From contig NZ_CP059297.1 in assembly GCF_017795885.1 (NCBI RefSeq), forward strand, positions 930,001 to 994,000: 64,000 nucleotides of DNA, read 5' to 3'. The notes beneath the pieces are model-generated. The model searched no databases. It saw only the letters and a list, made by a program, of their open reading frames with translations, and was not told where the DNA came from. This document shows positions 54,366-63,783 of the stretch, one piece after another. Source of the DNA: Brevundimonas sp. AJA228-03 (GTDB lineage Bacteria > Pseudomonadota > Alphaproteobacteria > Caulobacterales > Caulobacteraceae). Within the stretch, counting starts at the first letter, position 1. Each line of letters opens with the position of its first letter. The position numbers and the translations under genes were made by a program.

Positions 54366-56192
54366 ATGGTTTCCCAGGGTTTTGTGTGGCGCGCGCGGTA
54401 TTCGCCCATCTGGATCGGGCTGGTTCTGGTGTGGTTGATCGCCACCGGCCTTGCGATGACGGTCGCCGGCGAGGTGGCAAGGCGGGGGGCCCAGACCGAT
54501 CTGGCCCGTCAGGCCGAGGCCGGTGCCGCGCTCCATGCAGCCGTCCTGCGCAGCGAACTGGAGAAGCATCGGTCGTTTCCCCTGGTGCTGTCACAGGATC
54601 CCGCTGTGATCGCCATGCTGGATAGCCCCGATCGCGAAAGGGCGGATGCGGTGAGCGCGAAGCTGCAGAGCCTCGCCCGGCAGGCGCGCGCTGCCGCCAT
54701 CTACGTACTGGACCATCGTGGCGTCGCCCGCGCGGCGAGCAATTGGCGCGAGCCCACCAGTTTTGTCGGTTCCGACTACAGTTTCCGGCCCTACTTCAGC
54801 GGGGCCATGCGCAATGGCTCGGCCGAGTTCTTTGCCCTCGGCACCGTCAGCGGTCGGCCCGGCCTCTATCTGGCGCGCCGGATCGGGTCGGCATCGGCTC
54901 CATCGGGTGTGGTGGTCGTCAAGGTCGAGTTCGATACGCTGGAGGCGGAATGGCGAGGGTCGGGGGAGCCGGCCTATGTCACGGACGCGCGTGGCGTGGT
55001 GCTGGTCACCAGTATCCCGGAATGGCGTTTTCGCCGCAGCCGACCGCTGACGGAGGCCGAACGGCGATCGATCATGGCGGACCAGACCCTGGGCGGACAA
55101 TCGCTGGCACCCCTGCCGTTCGACTTGCCCGCTGTCGATGATCGCGCGATGGTTCGCGCTGCCGTCGACGGTCCAGTCGAAGACTGGATGGCGGTTCGGG
55201 CCGCCACCGATACCCCCGGCTGGACCCTGCATCTTCTAAGCCCGGTGGGCGGGACGATCGTCGCCAATGTGGCCAGCGCCCGGGCCGTCGCCGGTCTTCT
55301 GGTGACCTTGCTGGCGGTTGGCGCGGGCGTGCTGCTACGCCGTCGGCGGCAAGCCATGGCGAGAGCCCTGGCCGAGGAGGCTGCCCGCGCGGAACTCGAA
55401 AGCCGTATCGACGAACGTACCACCGAGTTGCGGGCCGCCAACGCGCGGCTCAGCGAGGAGATCGACGAGCGACAGCGGGCCGAAGCCAGCCGCGAGATCC
55501 TGCGCGAGGAACTGGTCCAGGCCAACAAACTGGCCACCCTTGGACAGATCGCCGCCGGCGTCGCTCACGAGATCAATCAGCCCGTCGCGGCGATCCGCAC
55601 CCATGCGGAAACCGCAGTCGCCTATTCGGACCGGGGCGATGTCGAGGGGGTTCGACGCAACCTGGGGCGCGTCGCCGATCTCACCGAGCGGATCGGCACG
55701 ATCACGGACGAACTGCGCGCCTTTTCGCGCAAGTCCAGCCAAGGCGTGTCGCCGGTCAATCCCTGCGAGGCGATCGATGGTGCCCTGCTCCTGATGGGTG
55801 CCGGTCTCCGCGCGGGGATGGTCGATCTTGTTCGGACCGGCTTGCGTGATGTCCGCGTGCTGGCCGAGCCGATCAGGCTGGAGCAGGTCATCGTCAATCT
55901 CGTGCAGAATGCCTTCGAGGCCATGGTCGACCACGCCGTGAAGAGCCCGCAGGTCGTGATCGACGTGGCCCGACGCGACCAATGGGTCGAGATCTCGATT
56001 TCCGACAATGGACCGGGCGTCCATCCATCGGTCGCAGACGCCCTGTTCACCCCGTTCGTGACGACAAAGACCAAGGGATTGGGCCTGGGTCTGGTGATCT
56101 GTCGCGATATCATCGCCGGGTTCGGCGGCGAACTGAACCTGCGGGCCGGCAAGACCGGCGCAGACTTCGTTATCGCCTTGAGGCCGGCCTGA
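54366..56192 (+). CDS. dctB: C4-dicarboxylate sensor kinase
   Basis: 608 residues from the ATG at 54366 (GAGG six bases upstream); an ATG 15 bases earlier is possible. One helix near residues 10-30 and one near 295-320 enclose a periplasmic sensor of two PAS-like folds (SFVGSDYSFRPYFSGAMR, ARDARG-type VTDARGVVLVTS). A coiled-coil then leads to H401 in AAGVAHEINQPVAAIRTH, followed by an ATPase domain (VIVNLVQNAFEA, SDNGPGVHPSVADALF, GLGLGLVICRDI). Overlaps dctD by one base. Confidence 0.9.
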   Translation: MVSQGFVWRARYSPIWIGLVLVWLIATGLAMTVAGEVARRGAQTDLARQAEAGAALHAAVLRSELEKHRSFPLVLSQDPAVIAMLDSPDRERADAVSAKLQSLARQARAAAIYVLDHRGVARAASNWREPTSFVGSDYSFRPYFSGAMRNGSAEFFALGTVSGRPGLYLARRIGSASAPSGVVVVKVEFDTLEAEWRGSGEPAYVTDARGVVLVTSIPEWRFRRSRPLTEAERRSIMADQTLGGQSLAPLPFDLPAVDDRAMVRAAVDGPVEDWMAVRAATDTPGWTLHLLSPVGGTIVANVASARAVAGLLVTLLAVGAGVLLRRRRQAMARALAEEAARAELESRIDERTTELRAANARLSEEIDERQRAEASREILREELVQANKLATLGQIAAGVAHEINQPVAAIRTHAETAVAYSDRGDVEGVRRNLGRVADLTERIGTITDELRAFSRKSSQGVSPVNPCEAIDGALLLMGAGLRAGMVDLVRTGLRDVRVLAEPIRLEQVIVNLVQNAFEAMVDHAVKSPQVVIDVARRDQWVEISISDNGPGVHPSVADALFTPFVTTKTKGLGLGLVICRDIIAGFGGELNLRAGKTGADFVIALRPA

Positions 56193-57529
56193 TGAAATTC
56201 TGCCGCCCCCGCGCCGTCGCGCTGATCGATGACGACAGCGACTTTCGCGAAGCGCTGCACGAGCGTCTGGCGCTCGAGGCGTACGAGGTCCAGGCCTTCG
56301 GCTCGGCCGAAGCGGCGCTGAAGCAGATCAGCCCCGACTTTCCCGGCGTCGTCGTCACCGATCTGCGCATGCCGGGCATCGATGGCCGTGCACTGCTCTC
56401 GCGCCTGCAGGCGATCGACGAGGGTCTGCCGGTCGTGATGATCACGGGGCATGGTGACATAGCCGAGGCGGTCGATGCCTTGGCCCAGGGTGCCTACGAC
56501 TTCGTCGCCAAGCCTTTCGCGTTCGAGCGCCTCGCGACCAGCCTGAACCGCGCGCTGGAAAAGCGTGGCCTCGTCCTCGACAACCGGGCGCTCGCAGCCG
56601 CGCTGCCGCCTCCGGAAGCCTCGCTGGCCCTGCTCGGCGAGAGCCCGTCGATCGTCCGGCTTCGGGGGGTCATCGACCAGATCGCCGATGCGGGAATGGA
56701 CGTCCTGATCGAAGGTGAGACCGGCGTGGGCAAGGAGGTCGTCGCCCGCGCCCTGCACAACAGCGGCCGTCGTCGGGTTCATCCGTTCGTCGCCGTCAAC
56801 TGCGGCGCGCTGCCGGAGGGCCTGATCGAGACCGAACTGTTCGGTCATGAGCCCGGTGCCTTCCACGGGGCCCTGCGCCGGCGGATCGGGCTGGTTGAGC
56901 AGAGCCATCGCGGGACGCTGTTCCTCGACGAGATCGAGAGCATGCCGGAGCAAGCGCAGATCAAGCTGCTGCGTGTCGTCGAGCAGCGCGAGATCCAGCC
57001 CCTCGGTGCCGAGCGCCCCCGGTCGCTGGACCTGCGCATTCTGGCGTCCTCGAAAACGGACCTCGAGGACGCCGTCGCCCGCGGGGCCTTTCGTGACGAC
57101 CTGTTCTATCGGCTGAACGTCCTGAAGCTGGTCGTACCGCCGCTGCGCGAGCGCCGCGAAGATGTCAGTCTGCTGTTTTCTTTCTTTCTTTCGCGCACCG
57201 CTGCCGCGCGTCAGTTGACGCCCCCGGCGATGACGCCGCGTGTCCGTCGTGTGCTCATGGATCACGACTGGCCAGGAAACGTCCGGGAACTGGCCCATTT
57301 CGCCGAACGGGTCTGTCTCGGGCTTGAGGCGGCCACGAACGACGAGACCATCGCGGATGATGGCAGCCTTGCCGACCGCATGGATCGGTTCGAGCGCGAG
57401 TTGATCGAGGACTCGCTGCGACGACATCACGGGGACGTGGGCATGATCACCCAGGCGCTCCGGATTCCTCGCAAGACGCTCTACGACAAGTTTCGACGCC
57501 ACGGCCTGCGCCCCGCCGCGTTTCGATAG
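56192..57529 (+). CDS. dctD: C4-dicarboxylate response regulator, NtrC-type
   Basis: 445 residues: receiver with D57 in VVVTDLRMPG, AAA+ domain with Walker A GETGVGKEVV and Walker B LFLDEIES, and a Fis-type helix-turn-helix at the end (ITQALRIPRKTLYDKFRR). The sigma-54 contact motif is GAFHGA (residues 222-227), where nearly all activators have GAFTGA. It works with dctB to switch dctA. Confidence 0.9.
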   Translation: MKFCRPRAVALIDDDSDFREALHERLALEAYEVQAFGSAEAALKQISPDFPGVVVTDLRMPGIDGRALLSRLQAIDEGLPVVMITGHGDIAEAVDALAQGAYDFVAKPFAFERLATSLNRALEKRGLVLDNRALAAALPPPEASLALLGESPSIVRLRGVIDQIADAGMDVLIEGETGVGKEVVARALHNSGRRRVHPFVAVNCGALPEGLIETELFGHEPGAFHGALRRRIGLVEQSHRGTLFLDEIESMPEQAQIKLLRVVEQREIQPLGAERPRSLDLRILASSKTDLEDAVARGAFRDDLFYRLNVLKLVVPPLRERREDVSLLFSFFLSRTAAARQLTPPAMTPRVRRVLMDHDWPGNVRELAHFAERVCLGLEAATNDETIADDGSLADRMDRFERELIEDSLRRHHGDVGMITQALRIPRKTLYDKFRRHGLRPAAFR

Positions 57530-57541
57530 CCCCCGGCACCC

Positions 57542-57958
57542 TCATTTCCACTTCGACCCCTCGCCGTGGCCACCGACGCTTTCCCATTCGGGCGGCGCGG
57601 CCTTGTGGACGTACTGCTCCGACACCAGCCAGCCCTTGAACGGCCTAAGCACCAGAAGACAGGCCGCCGCGATCAGGGGGAAGGTGAAGGCGAAATGCAC
57701 CCAGATCGGCGGGTGGACGGTGAACTCGAAGCTCATGAACGCCACCATGCCGAGGACGCCGATCGCAGACATGGCGAAGAAGGCCGGGCCGTCGGCCGGC
57801 TCCGCGAAACCGTAGTCCAGACCACAGGCCGGGCAGGCGGGGCGGATGGTCAGGTATCCCTGCAGCAGCGGCCCCTTGCCACAGCGTGGACAGCGGCAGC
57901 GCAGGCCGGTCGAGAGGGTGGACAGTCTTGGATATTCGGGGGTGGCGGGGGCTGACAT
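57542..57958 (-). CDS. DUF983 membrane protein with zinc ribbon
   Basis: 138 residues from the ATG at 57958, with AGGAG 6 bases upstream. N-terminal Cys motifs CRCPRCGKGPLL and CPACGLDYG would bind zinc; two hydrophobic segments follow (FAMSAIGVLGMVAFMSF; WVHFAFTFPLIAAACLLVL). In some alphaproteobacteria DUF983 genes stand by cytochrome oxidase assembly genes, but not here. Function unknown. Confidence 0.85.
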   Translation of the reverse strand: MSAPATPEYPRLSTLSTGLRCRCPRCGKGPLLQGYLTIRPACPACGLDYGFAEPADGPAFFAMSAIGVLGMVAFMSFEFTVHPPIWVHFAFTFPLIAAACLLVLRPFKGWLVSEQYVHKAAPPEWESVGGHGEGSKWK

Positions 57959-58057
57959 TCTGGACTCCTGACCCACACCGGGTCGGCCTTTTCTCGCAAC
58001 GCATCAAGACGCGATCGGTCACACCCCGTTAACCGCGTCGAAAGGGCGCTCGCGCGA

Positions 58058-60943
58058 GTGTGCGCGCGTATGGCCGGAGCCCGCAGGAGAACCGCGATCG
58101 GACGAACCACGGTGGCGCTGGGCGCGGCCGGGACGATCGCGTTCGCCCCGATCGCGGGCGCTCTGCCTGTGATCGCTCAGGAGGCCAGCGCGGCGCTGGA
58201 CCCCGTCACGATCCGCATCGGGGCCAATCAAGGTTTCACCCGGGTAGAGTTCGCCGGGATCGTCGGCTCGCGCGCCCGGGTGCGCCGCGAGGGACAGAGC
58301 GTCATCGTCCGCATCGGCTCCACCGCCGCCCCGGATGTCAGCCGTCTGAAAGTCGACCCCCCACCCGGGGTCGAGAAGGTCGAGACCCGCTCTGCCCTCG
58401 ACGCCACCGAGCTCGTCGTCACCCTGGCCGAGGGGGCGGAGGCACGGTCCGGCTCGGCCGACGGGGCGGTCTGGCTGAATCTGTATCCGGCCGGTTCGAC
58501 GGCCGCCGCCGTGACCCAGGTCAGTCCTGTTCCCGCCGGTGGTGCGGTCCCCGTGACGGCGACCAGGACCGACCAGCAGGTCACGCTGAAGTTCGACTGG
58601 GCGGCCCCCGTTGGCGCTGCGATCTTCCGGAGGGGTACGGCGGTCTGGATCGTGTTCGACACAGCCGCGCGTATGGACCTGCGCAAGGCCACCGATCTGG
58701 GCACCGGCCGCGAGGTGCGCTGGGCGGTCGGGCCGGACTATACTGCCATGCGGATCTCGGTCCCCGAGGGCCAGGCCGTCACGGCGGCAGGTGCAGGGGT
58801 CGGCTGGAGCGTCACCATCGGCGGCGCGCCGGGTGCCGCGACCGGCGTGGACGTGAGCCGCGATGACGCCACCGACGCCTCGATCGTCGCCCGCATGGCC
58901 GGGGCGACCAAGTCCATCTGGCTGACCGATCCGATGGTCGGCGACCGGTTCGCGGCCGTCACGGCCCTGGCTCCAGGCAAGGGCGTCGGCGACCGCCGGT
59001 CCAGCATCGACGTCACCCTGTTGCCCACAGCCCAGGGGCTCGCGGTCGAGACGCCCACCGACGACCTGACGATCGGTGTCGAGGGCGATCTGGTCACCCT
59101 GACCCGGCCCGGCGGCCTGTTGCTGTCGCCGCCGTCCAACGTGCTGGACCCCGCAGCGCCCGCCGAGGACCCCGGACCCGTCAAGGCACCGTTCCCGTCT
59201 CTGATTCTGGCCGACTGGGGCGATGCAGGGCCAGAAGGCTTCGCTGTCCGTTATCGCAAGCTGCAGGATGCGGCGGCTCGGGAAACCATAGCCTCCACCG
59301 ACAATCCGCGCACGCCCATTGAGGCGCGGATGGCCCTGACGCGGTTCCTGGTCGGGAACGGTCTGGGCTTCGAGGCCATCGGCGTGGTCAATGCCCTGAT
59401 CGCCCGGACCCCGGCGATGCAAGGCGAGCCCGAGGTGCGCGGTCTGCGCGGTGCGGCCCGCGCTTCCATCGGTCGTGTGGAAGAGGCGATCATCGATTTT
59501 TCCGCCGGATCCCTGGCTGGCGATCCCGCGACCCGGGTCTGGCAGGGGTATCTGGCCTCCGAACAGGGCGACTGGGCAGCCGCGCGCACGGCCTTCGCAG
59601 CCGGGGCTCCGGTGATCGATCAGTTCCCGCCCGTGTGGCGTGCCCGGTTCGGTGCCGCCCATGCGATGGCCGCGCTCGAGACCGGCGACCTAGCCGCCGC
59701 ACGTGCGCTTCTGGATTACAGTTTCTCCCAGAACGCCCCCGCTGCCGACCAGCTGACGGCCAGGTTGGTCCAGGCGCGGCTGTTCGAACTGGACGGTCAG
59801 ACCGACCGCGCGCTGGCCGTGTATCGCGCCATCGGCCGCGCGCCGCTGGACGGCATCGCTACCCCGGCCAAGCTGGGTGTCATCAAGATCGAACTGGCCA
59901 AGGGCACGATGACGCCGGTCGATGCGGCGGCCCAGCTGGAACAGCTGAAGTGGCGCTGGCGCGGCGACTCAACCGAACTGGCGGTCATCCGCACCCTGGG
60001 TGACCTCTACCTGTCCCAGGGACATTACCGCGAAGCGCTGGACACACTGCGCGGCGCGGGCAAGCGGCTGGGCAACCTGCCGGGTGCGGTTGAGCTGCAG
60101 TCCGACTTGCAGAACGCCTTCCGGGCCATGTTCCTCGACGGGGCCGCCGACGGCCTTCAACCGATTCAGGCCCTGGCGCTCTTTTACGACTTCCGCGACC
60201 TGACGCCGGTCGGTGCCGACGGCGACGAAATGGTTCGGCGTCTGGCGCGACGCCTGATCGATGTCGACCTTCTGGACCAGGCGGCCGAGCTTCTGAAGCA
60301 CCAGGTCGACGAACGGCTGGAGGGCGTGGCCAAGGCCCAGGTGGCCACAAACCTGGCCACCGTCTATTTGATGGACCGCCAGGCCGAGAAGGCGCTGCAG
60401 GCCATCTGGGCCTCGCGCACAACGCTTTTGCCGACGGCCCTCAACGCCGAGCGGCGGGCGCTGGAGGCGCGCGCCCTGATGGATCTGGGACGCTATGATC
60501 ACGCGCTGGAGACCCTGGCCGACGACCAGAGCCCGGCGGCCAGGGATGTTCGCGCCGAGATTTTCTGGAAGCAGGAAAACTGGGCAGGGGCCGCCGCCCT
60601 GTACGAGGCCCGCCTCGGCGAACGGTTCAGGGACACAGCCACAGCCCTGACCGCCGATGAGGAAAGCCGGGTGATCCGGGCGGGCGTCGGCTATTCCCTG
60701 GCGCGTGACGCGGCCTCTCTGGCCCGGCTGTCGCGCAACTATGGGCCGTTCGAGGCCGGGTCACGATCGGGGCCGGCGCTGCGTATCGCGCTGGATGGAC
60801 TGGATGGAATGGAGGGCGTGGCGAGCGCCCAGGATTTCGCCGGATTGACCGCTGCGGCCGACACCTTCACCGGCTGGGTCACCCAGATGAAGGCACAGCT
60901 CAAGGAAAGAGCCGGCGGGAAAAATTCTCCCCCCAGGGCCTGA
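58058..60943 (+). CDS. Large exported TPR protein
   Basis: 961 residues from a GTG, or 957 from an ATG at 58070. It has a leader (RRTAIGRTTVALGAAGTIAF ... ALPVIAQ) for export. Residues 45-350 are beta-rich repeats of unknown family (VTIRIGANQGFTRVEFAGIV, repeated DVTLLPTAQGLAVETPTDD); residues 400-950 are helical TPR-like repeats (EARLGERF..., YEAR..., RALLDYSFSQ). A GTTAACC site stands 32 bases before the GTG. The neighbourhood (DUF983, HU, flagellar) gives no clear function. Confidence 0.8.
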   Translation: MCARMAGARRRTAIGRTTVALGAAGTIAFAPIAGALPVIAQEASAALDPVTIRIGANQGFTRVEFAGIVGSRARVRREGQSVIVRIGSTAAPDVSRLKVDPPPGVEKVETRSALDATELVVTLAEGAEARSGSADGAVWLNLYPAGSTAAAVTQVSPVPAGGAVPVTATRTDQQVTLKFDWAAPVGAAIFRRGTAVWIVFDTAARMDLRKATDLGTGREVRWAVGPDYTAMRISVPEGQAVTAAGAGVGWSVTIGGAPGAATGVDVSRDDATDASIVARMAGATKSIWLTDPMVGDRFAAVTALAPGKGVGDRRSSIDVTLLPTAQGLAVETPTDDLTIGVEGDLVTLTRPGGLLLSPPSNVLDPAAPAEDPGPVKAPFPSLILADWGDAGPEGFAVRYRKLQDAAARETIASTDNPRTPIEARMALTRFLVGNGLGFEAIGVVNALIARTPAMQGEPEVRGLRGAARASIGRVEEAIIDFSAGSLAGDPATRVWQGYLASEQGDWAAARTAFAAGAPVIDQFPPVWRARFGAAHAMAALETGDLAAARALLDYSFSQNAPAADQLTARLVQARLFELDGQTDRALAVYRAIGRAPLDGIATPAKLGVIKIELAKGTMTPVDAAAQLEQLKWRWRGDSTELAVIRTLGDLYLSQGHYREALDTLRGAGKRLGNLPGAVELQSDLQNAFRAMFLDGAADGLQPIQALALFYDFRDLTPVGADGDEMVRRLARRLIDVDLLDQAAELLKHQVDERLEGVAKAQVATNLATVYLMDRQAEKALQAIWASRTTLLPTALNAERRALEARALMDLGRYDHALETLADDQSPAARDVRAEIFWKQENWAGAAALYEARLGERFRDTATALTADEESRVIRAGVGYSLARDAASLARLSRNYGPFEAGSRSGPALRIALDGLDGMEGVASAQDFAGLTAAADTFTGWVTQMKAQLKERAGGKNSPPRA

Positions 60944-61011
60944 TCGTTTGAGGTGGACCCACGTCGCAGGTCCGGCCGAAAGCGTGAATCATGCCCTGGG
61001 AGGATCAATCC

Positions 61012-61290
61012 TTACTTGTTGACCGCATCCTTCAGCGGCTTCGACACGCGGAAACGGACGGCCTTGGAGGCGGCGATCTTGATGGTCGCGCCGGTGGCCG
61101 GGTTGCGGCCTTCGCGGGCAGCGCGGGCCGCGGTGTCGAACACACCCAGGTTGGAGATGCGAACGTCGCCGCCGCCGATCAGCGACGAATGGATGTTCTT
61201 GACGATGGCTTCCAGAACGCGGCCGGCGTCGGCCTGCGAGACACCAGCGTCCTTGGCGACGGCGGCGATGAGTTCAGCTTGGGTGGTCAT
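61012..61290 (-). CDS. hup: HU-family DNA-binding protein
   Basis: 92 residues, small nucleoid protein. The flexible arm is REGRNPATGATIKIAASKAVRF and the N-terminus AELIAAVAKDAGVSQADAGR; KPLKDAVN closes it. An inverted repeat lies 22 bases upstream of the start. Confidence 0.93.
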   Translation of the reverse strand: MTTQAELIAAVAKDAGVSQADAGRVLEAIVKNIHSSLIGGGDVRISNLGVFDTAARAAREGRNPATGATIKIAASKAVRFRVSKPLKDAVNK

Positions 61291-61311
61291 AAGGGTCGTT
61301 TCCCGAAAAGC

Positions 61312-61330
61312 TCGCTCGATTCCCGAGCGA
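61312..61330 (-). promoter_or_regulatory. Inverted repeat upstream of hup
   Basis: TCGCTCG, spacer ATTCC, CGAGCGA: a perfect 7-bp arm pair in the leader of hup. Role unknown; either a transcript stem or an operator. Confidence 0.35.
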
Positions 61331-61405
61331 TGACGGGGGGATCAACACGCCTTTTGCGCGACTTTGCAAGCGCCATCGGAGCGGAAAGCCTTTGAGGGTG
61401 GGGAT

Positions 61406-62230
61406 TCACCCCGCCCCGGAGGCCTGTCGGAAGCTTTCCACCAGGCTTCCGGCGACCAGTCTCCACCCGTCCACAAGCACGAAGAAGATCAGTTTGAACG
61501 GCAGGGAAATCACCACTGGCGGCAGCATCATCATGCCCATGGACATCAGCACGCTGGCGACCACCAGATCGATCACAAGGAACGGAACGAAAAGGAGAAA
61601 TCCGATTTGGAAGGCCTTCTTCAGCTCCGAGATCATGAAGGCGGGGGTGACCACGCGCAGGGGCAGGTCGGCGGCCTGGGTGGGAACCTCGATCCGGCTC
61701 AATCGGGTGAACAGCGCCAGGTCTCCCTGGTCCACCTGGGCCAGCATGAAAGTCTTCACTGGTTCCGACGCCAGATCGAACGCCTGGGGCAGTTCCATCT
61801 GCTGATCCATCAGCGGCCGGATGCCCGAATCATAGGCGTCCTGCCAGGTCGGGGCCATGACAATGGCGCTCAGGAACAGGGCCAGGGCCACCAGAACCGA
61901 GTTCGGCGGCGACTGCTGCATGCCCAGAGCGGTCCGTAGCAACGAAAGCACGATGATGATTCGCACGAAGCTGGTGGTCATGATGACGATCGACGGGGCC
62001 AGCGACAGGACGGTCATCAGCCCGATCAGCTGAACGACCCGTTCGGTCAGGCCGGCACCGGTGCCGAGGTCCAGGTTGATCGCCGCGCCGGACTGCGCCG
62101 CCGCTGCCGCATCCTGGGCGAAGGCGGCGATGGGCCAGGCCAGGCAGATCAGGGTGGTCAGCAGGGAAAGCTTGAGCGCGTTCTTCAGCTCGGCGCGGGT
62201 AGGAACGGTGAAGATGTCCTTGAGTTTCAC
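61406..62230 (-). CDS. fliP: Flagellar export protein FliP
   Basis: 274 residues, GTG start overlapping the fliO stop (GTGA). It has the cleavable signal typical of FliP (LSLLTTLICLAWPIAAFA), then the family blocks VIMTTSFVRIIIVLSLLRTALGM, PPNSVLVALALFLSAIVMAP, and the C-terminal ISELKKAFQIGFLLFVPFLV. FliP forms the core of the export gate with FliQ and FliR. Confidence 0.95.
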   Translation of the reverse strand: MKLKDIFTVPTRAELKNALKLSLLTTLICLAWPIAAFAQDAAAAAQSGAAINLDLGTGAGLTERVVQLIGLMTVLSLAPSIVIMTTSFVRIIIVLSLLRTALGMQQSPPNSVLVALALFLSAIVMAPTWQDAYDSGIRPLMDQQMELPQAFDLASEPVKTFMLAQVDQGDLALFTRLSRIEVPTQAADLPLRVVTPAFMISELKKAFQIGFLLFVPFLVIDLVVASVLMSMGMMMLPPVVISLPFKLIFFVLVDGWRLVAGSLVESFRQASGAG

Positions 62231-62502
62231 GACGCGGCTCCCGGGCCCCGCGGCTCGATCAGCTCGCGACCTTCGCCCAGCAGGATCAGCCGTTCCTCCT
62301 CGTCGATCTTGACCAGGACCAGCCGTCGCGCCGGATCCAGAACCAGGGTCTCGACCACAGTCATCCGCCGCTCGCCGCGCTCGGCGCTCAACCTGGCCAT
62401 GATCTGGGGCGCATAGCGGCGCGCCGCCCAGGCGGCGAGGCCGATCAGGCCGAGAGTGAAGGCGAGACCAAAGATGGCGCGCGCGAGATCGAGGAAGTTC
62501 AT
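62227..62502 (-). CDS. fliO: Flagellar protein FliO
   Basis: 91 residues, one membrane helix (IFGLAFTLGLIGLAAWAA) and a small cytoplasmic domain with the FliO pattern RRMTVVETLVLDPARRLVLV. It helps assemble FliP. First gene of fliO-fliP; divergent from flgB. Confidence 0.85.
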   Translation of the reverse strand: MNFLDLARAIFGLAFTLGLIGLAAWAARRYAPQIMARLSAERGERRMTVVETLVLDPARRLVLVKIDEEERLILLGEGRELIEPRGPGAAS

Positions 62503-62565
62503 GCTGTGCGGCCCCGGAAACCTCGCCGAGATTTAACGATCAGGGTTAACGCCGCGTTTAGATAA

Positions 62566-62599
62566 CCCTCCGTTAACCACACAGACGGCATTTATTGCC
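62566..62599 (+). promoter_or_regulatory. Flagellar promoter element upstream of flgB (CtrA-like half-site)
   Basis: GTTAACCAC (62572-62580), six bases, GGCA-N5-TGCC (62587-62599). It matches the element before fliQ base for base in both conserved blocks. Two further TTAA pairs (62533-62549) face fliO. Confidence 0.65.
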
Positions 62600-62622
62600 T
62601 ATCGAACACGAGGACGATCCCG

Positions 62623-63027
62623 ATGGGCGTCGCCGACATACCTCTTCTGGGCCAGCTCAAGGGCCGAATGTCGTGGCTCGACGAGCGTCAGCGGGTCGTC
62701 GCCCAGAACGTCGCCAACTCCGACACCCCCGGCTACGTTGCAAAAGACCTGAAGGTCCCGACCGATTTCGCGGCGGCGCTGCGGAACGGTGGTGGTCTGA
62801 GCATGTCGCGGACCAATGCCGCCCACCTGACGAGCGGAACGCCGGTCCCCCGGTTCACCTCATCGGCGTCTCCCGACTCGGAGACGACGCTGGATGGCAA
62901 CTCGGTCGTGGTCGAGGAGCAGATGCTGAAGATGGCCGAGAGCCGGATGGCCTATGACGCCGCCATCAGTCTGTATCAGAAGTCGATGTCGATGATGCGC
63001 CTCGCCGCCAAGGTGCCCGGTAGATGA
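62623..63027 (+). CDS. flgB: Flagellar rod protein FlgB
   Basis: 134 residues. Proximal rod protein. The N-terminal block LDERQRVVAQNVANSDTPGYVAKDL is diagnostic. First gene of flgB-flgC-fliE, overlapping flgC by four bases (ATGA). Confidence 0.93.
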   Translation: MGVADIPLLGQLKGRMSWLDERQRVVAQNVANSDTPGYVAKDLKVPTDFAAALRNGGGLSMSRTNAAHLTSGTPVPRFTSSASPDSETTLDGNSVVVEEQMLKMAESRMAYDAAISLYQKSMSMMRLAAKVPGR

Positions 63028-63458
63028 GCGATCCTGTCAACGGCCGGAACGATGCGTCCCGCAACAGCGCCATGGCCGTTGCGGCCTCCGCCCTCACGGC
63101 GCAGCAGTCGCGCATGCGGATCATCGCCGAGAACATCGCCAACGCCGAATCCACTGCCCGCACGGCAGGCGGCCAGCCCTATCGCCGCCAAATTCCCGTG
63201 TTCGAGGCGCGCCAGATCGACGGCGCGACCGGCGTCTCCCTGGCCGAGGTCCGCCCCGACCAGAGCGACTTCCGCCGCGAATACGACCCCTCGCACCCGG
63301 CCGCCGACGCCGACGGCTATGTGCTGCGACCCAATGTCGACACCCTGATCGAGGGCATGGACATGCGCGAGGCCCAGCGGGCCTACGAAGCCAATCTGAA
63401 CGTCATCGAGACGGCGCGGACGATGGCAAGCCGCACCCTCGATATCCTGAAACGCTAG
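63024..63458 (+). CDS. flgC: Flagellar rod protein FlgC
   Basis: 144 residues. Family blocks: SALTAQQSRMRIIAENIANA at the N-terminus, NVDTLIEGMDMREAQRAYEA and the conserved C-terminal helix NVIETARTMASRTLDILKR. Rod component exported through the FliPQR/FlhB gate. Followed 13 bases later by fliE. Confidence 0.94.
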   Translation: MSDPVNGRNDASRNSAMAVAASALTAQQSRMRIIAENIANAESTARTAGGQPYRRQIPVFEARQIDGATGVSLAEVRPDQSDFRREYDPSHPAADADGYVLRPNVDTLIEGMDMREAQRAYEANLNVIETARTMASRTLDILKR

Positions 63459-63471
63459 GCGAGGCTGAACG

Positions 63472-63771
63472 ATGAATCCCTTGATGGCGGCGCGGGCCTA
63501 TGCGGCCACCCAGGGCGCCGGCGAAACCAGCGCCGGGGCTGCCGTCACGGGCGGCCCCGACTTCTCGCAGATGCTCAAGGGGGTCATGGGCGACCTGACG
63601 AACCAGACCCGGGCGGCCGAGACCCAGATGACCCAGGCGGTTCAGGGCCAGGGATCGATGATCGACATGGTTACAGCCGTCTCGAGCGCCGAGGCATCGC
63701 TGGAAACCGTCATCGCCGTCCGCGACCAGGTGATCCAAGCCTATCAGGAAATCATGCGGATGCCGATCTAG
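63472..63771 (+). CDS. fliE: Flagellar hook-basal body protein FliE
   Basis: 99 residues. FliE links the MS ring to the rod. The C-terminal block (VSSAEASLETVIAVRDQVIQ, AYQEIMRMPI) is characteristic. End of the operon. Confidence 0.92.
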   Translation: MNPLMAARAYAATQGAGETSAGAAVTGGPDFSQMLKGVMGDLTNQTRAAETQMTQAVQGQGSMIDMVTAVSSAEASLETVIAVRDQVIQAYQEIMRMPI

Positions 63772-63783
63772 GGCCGACCGCGG

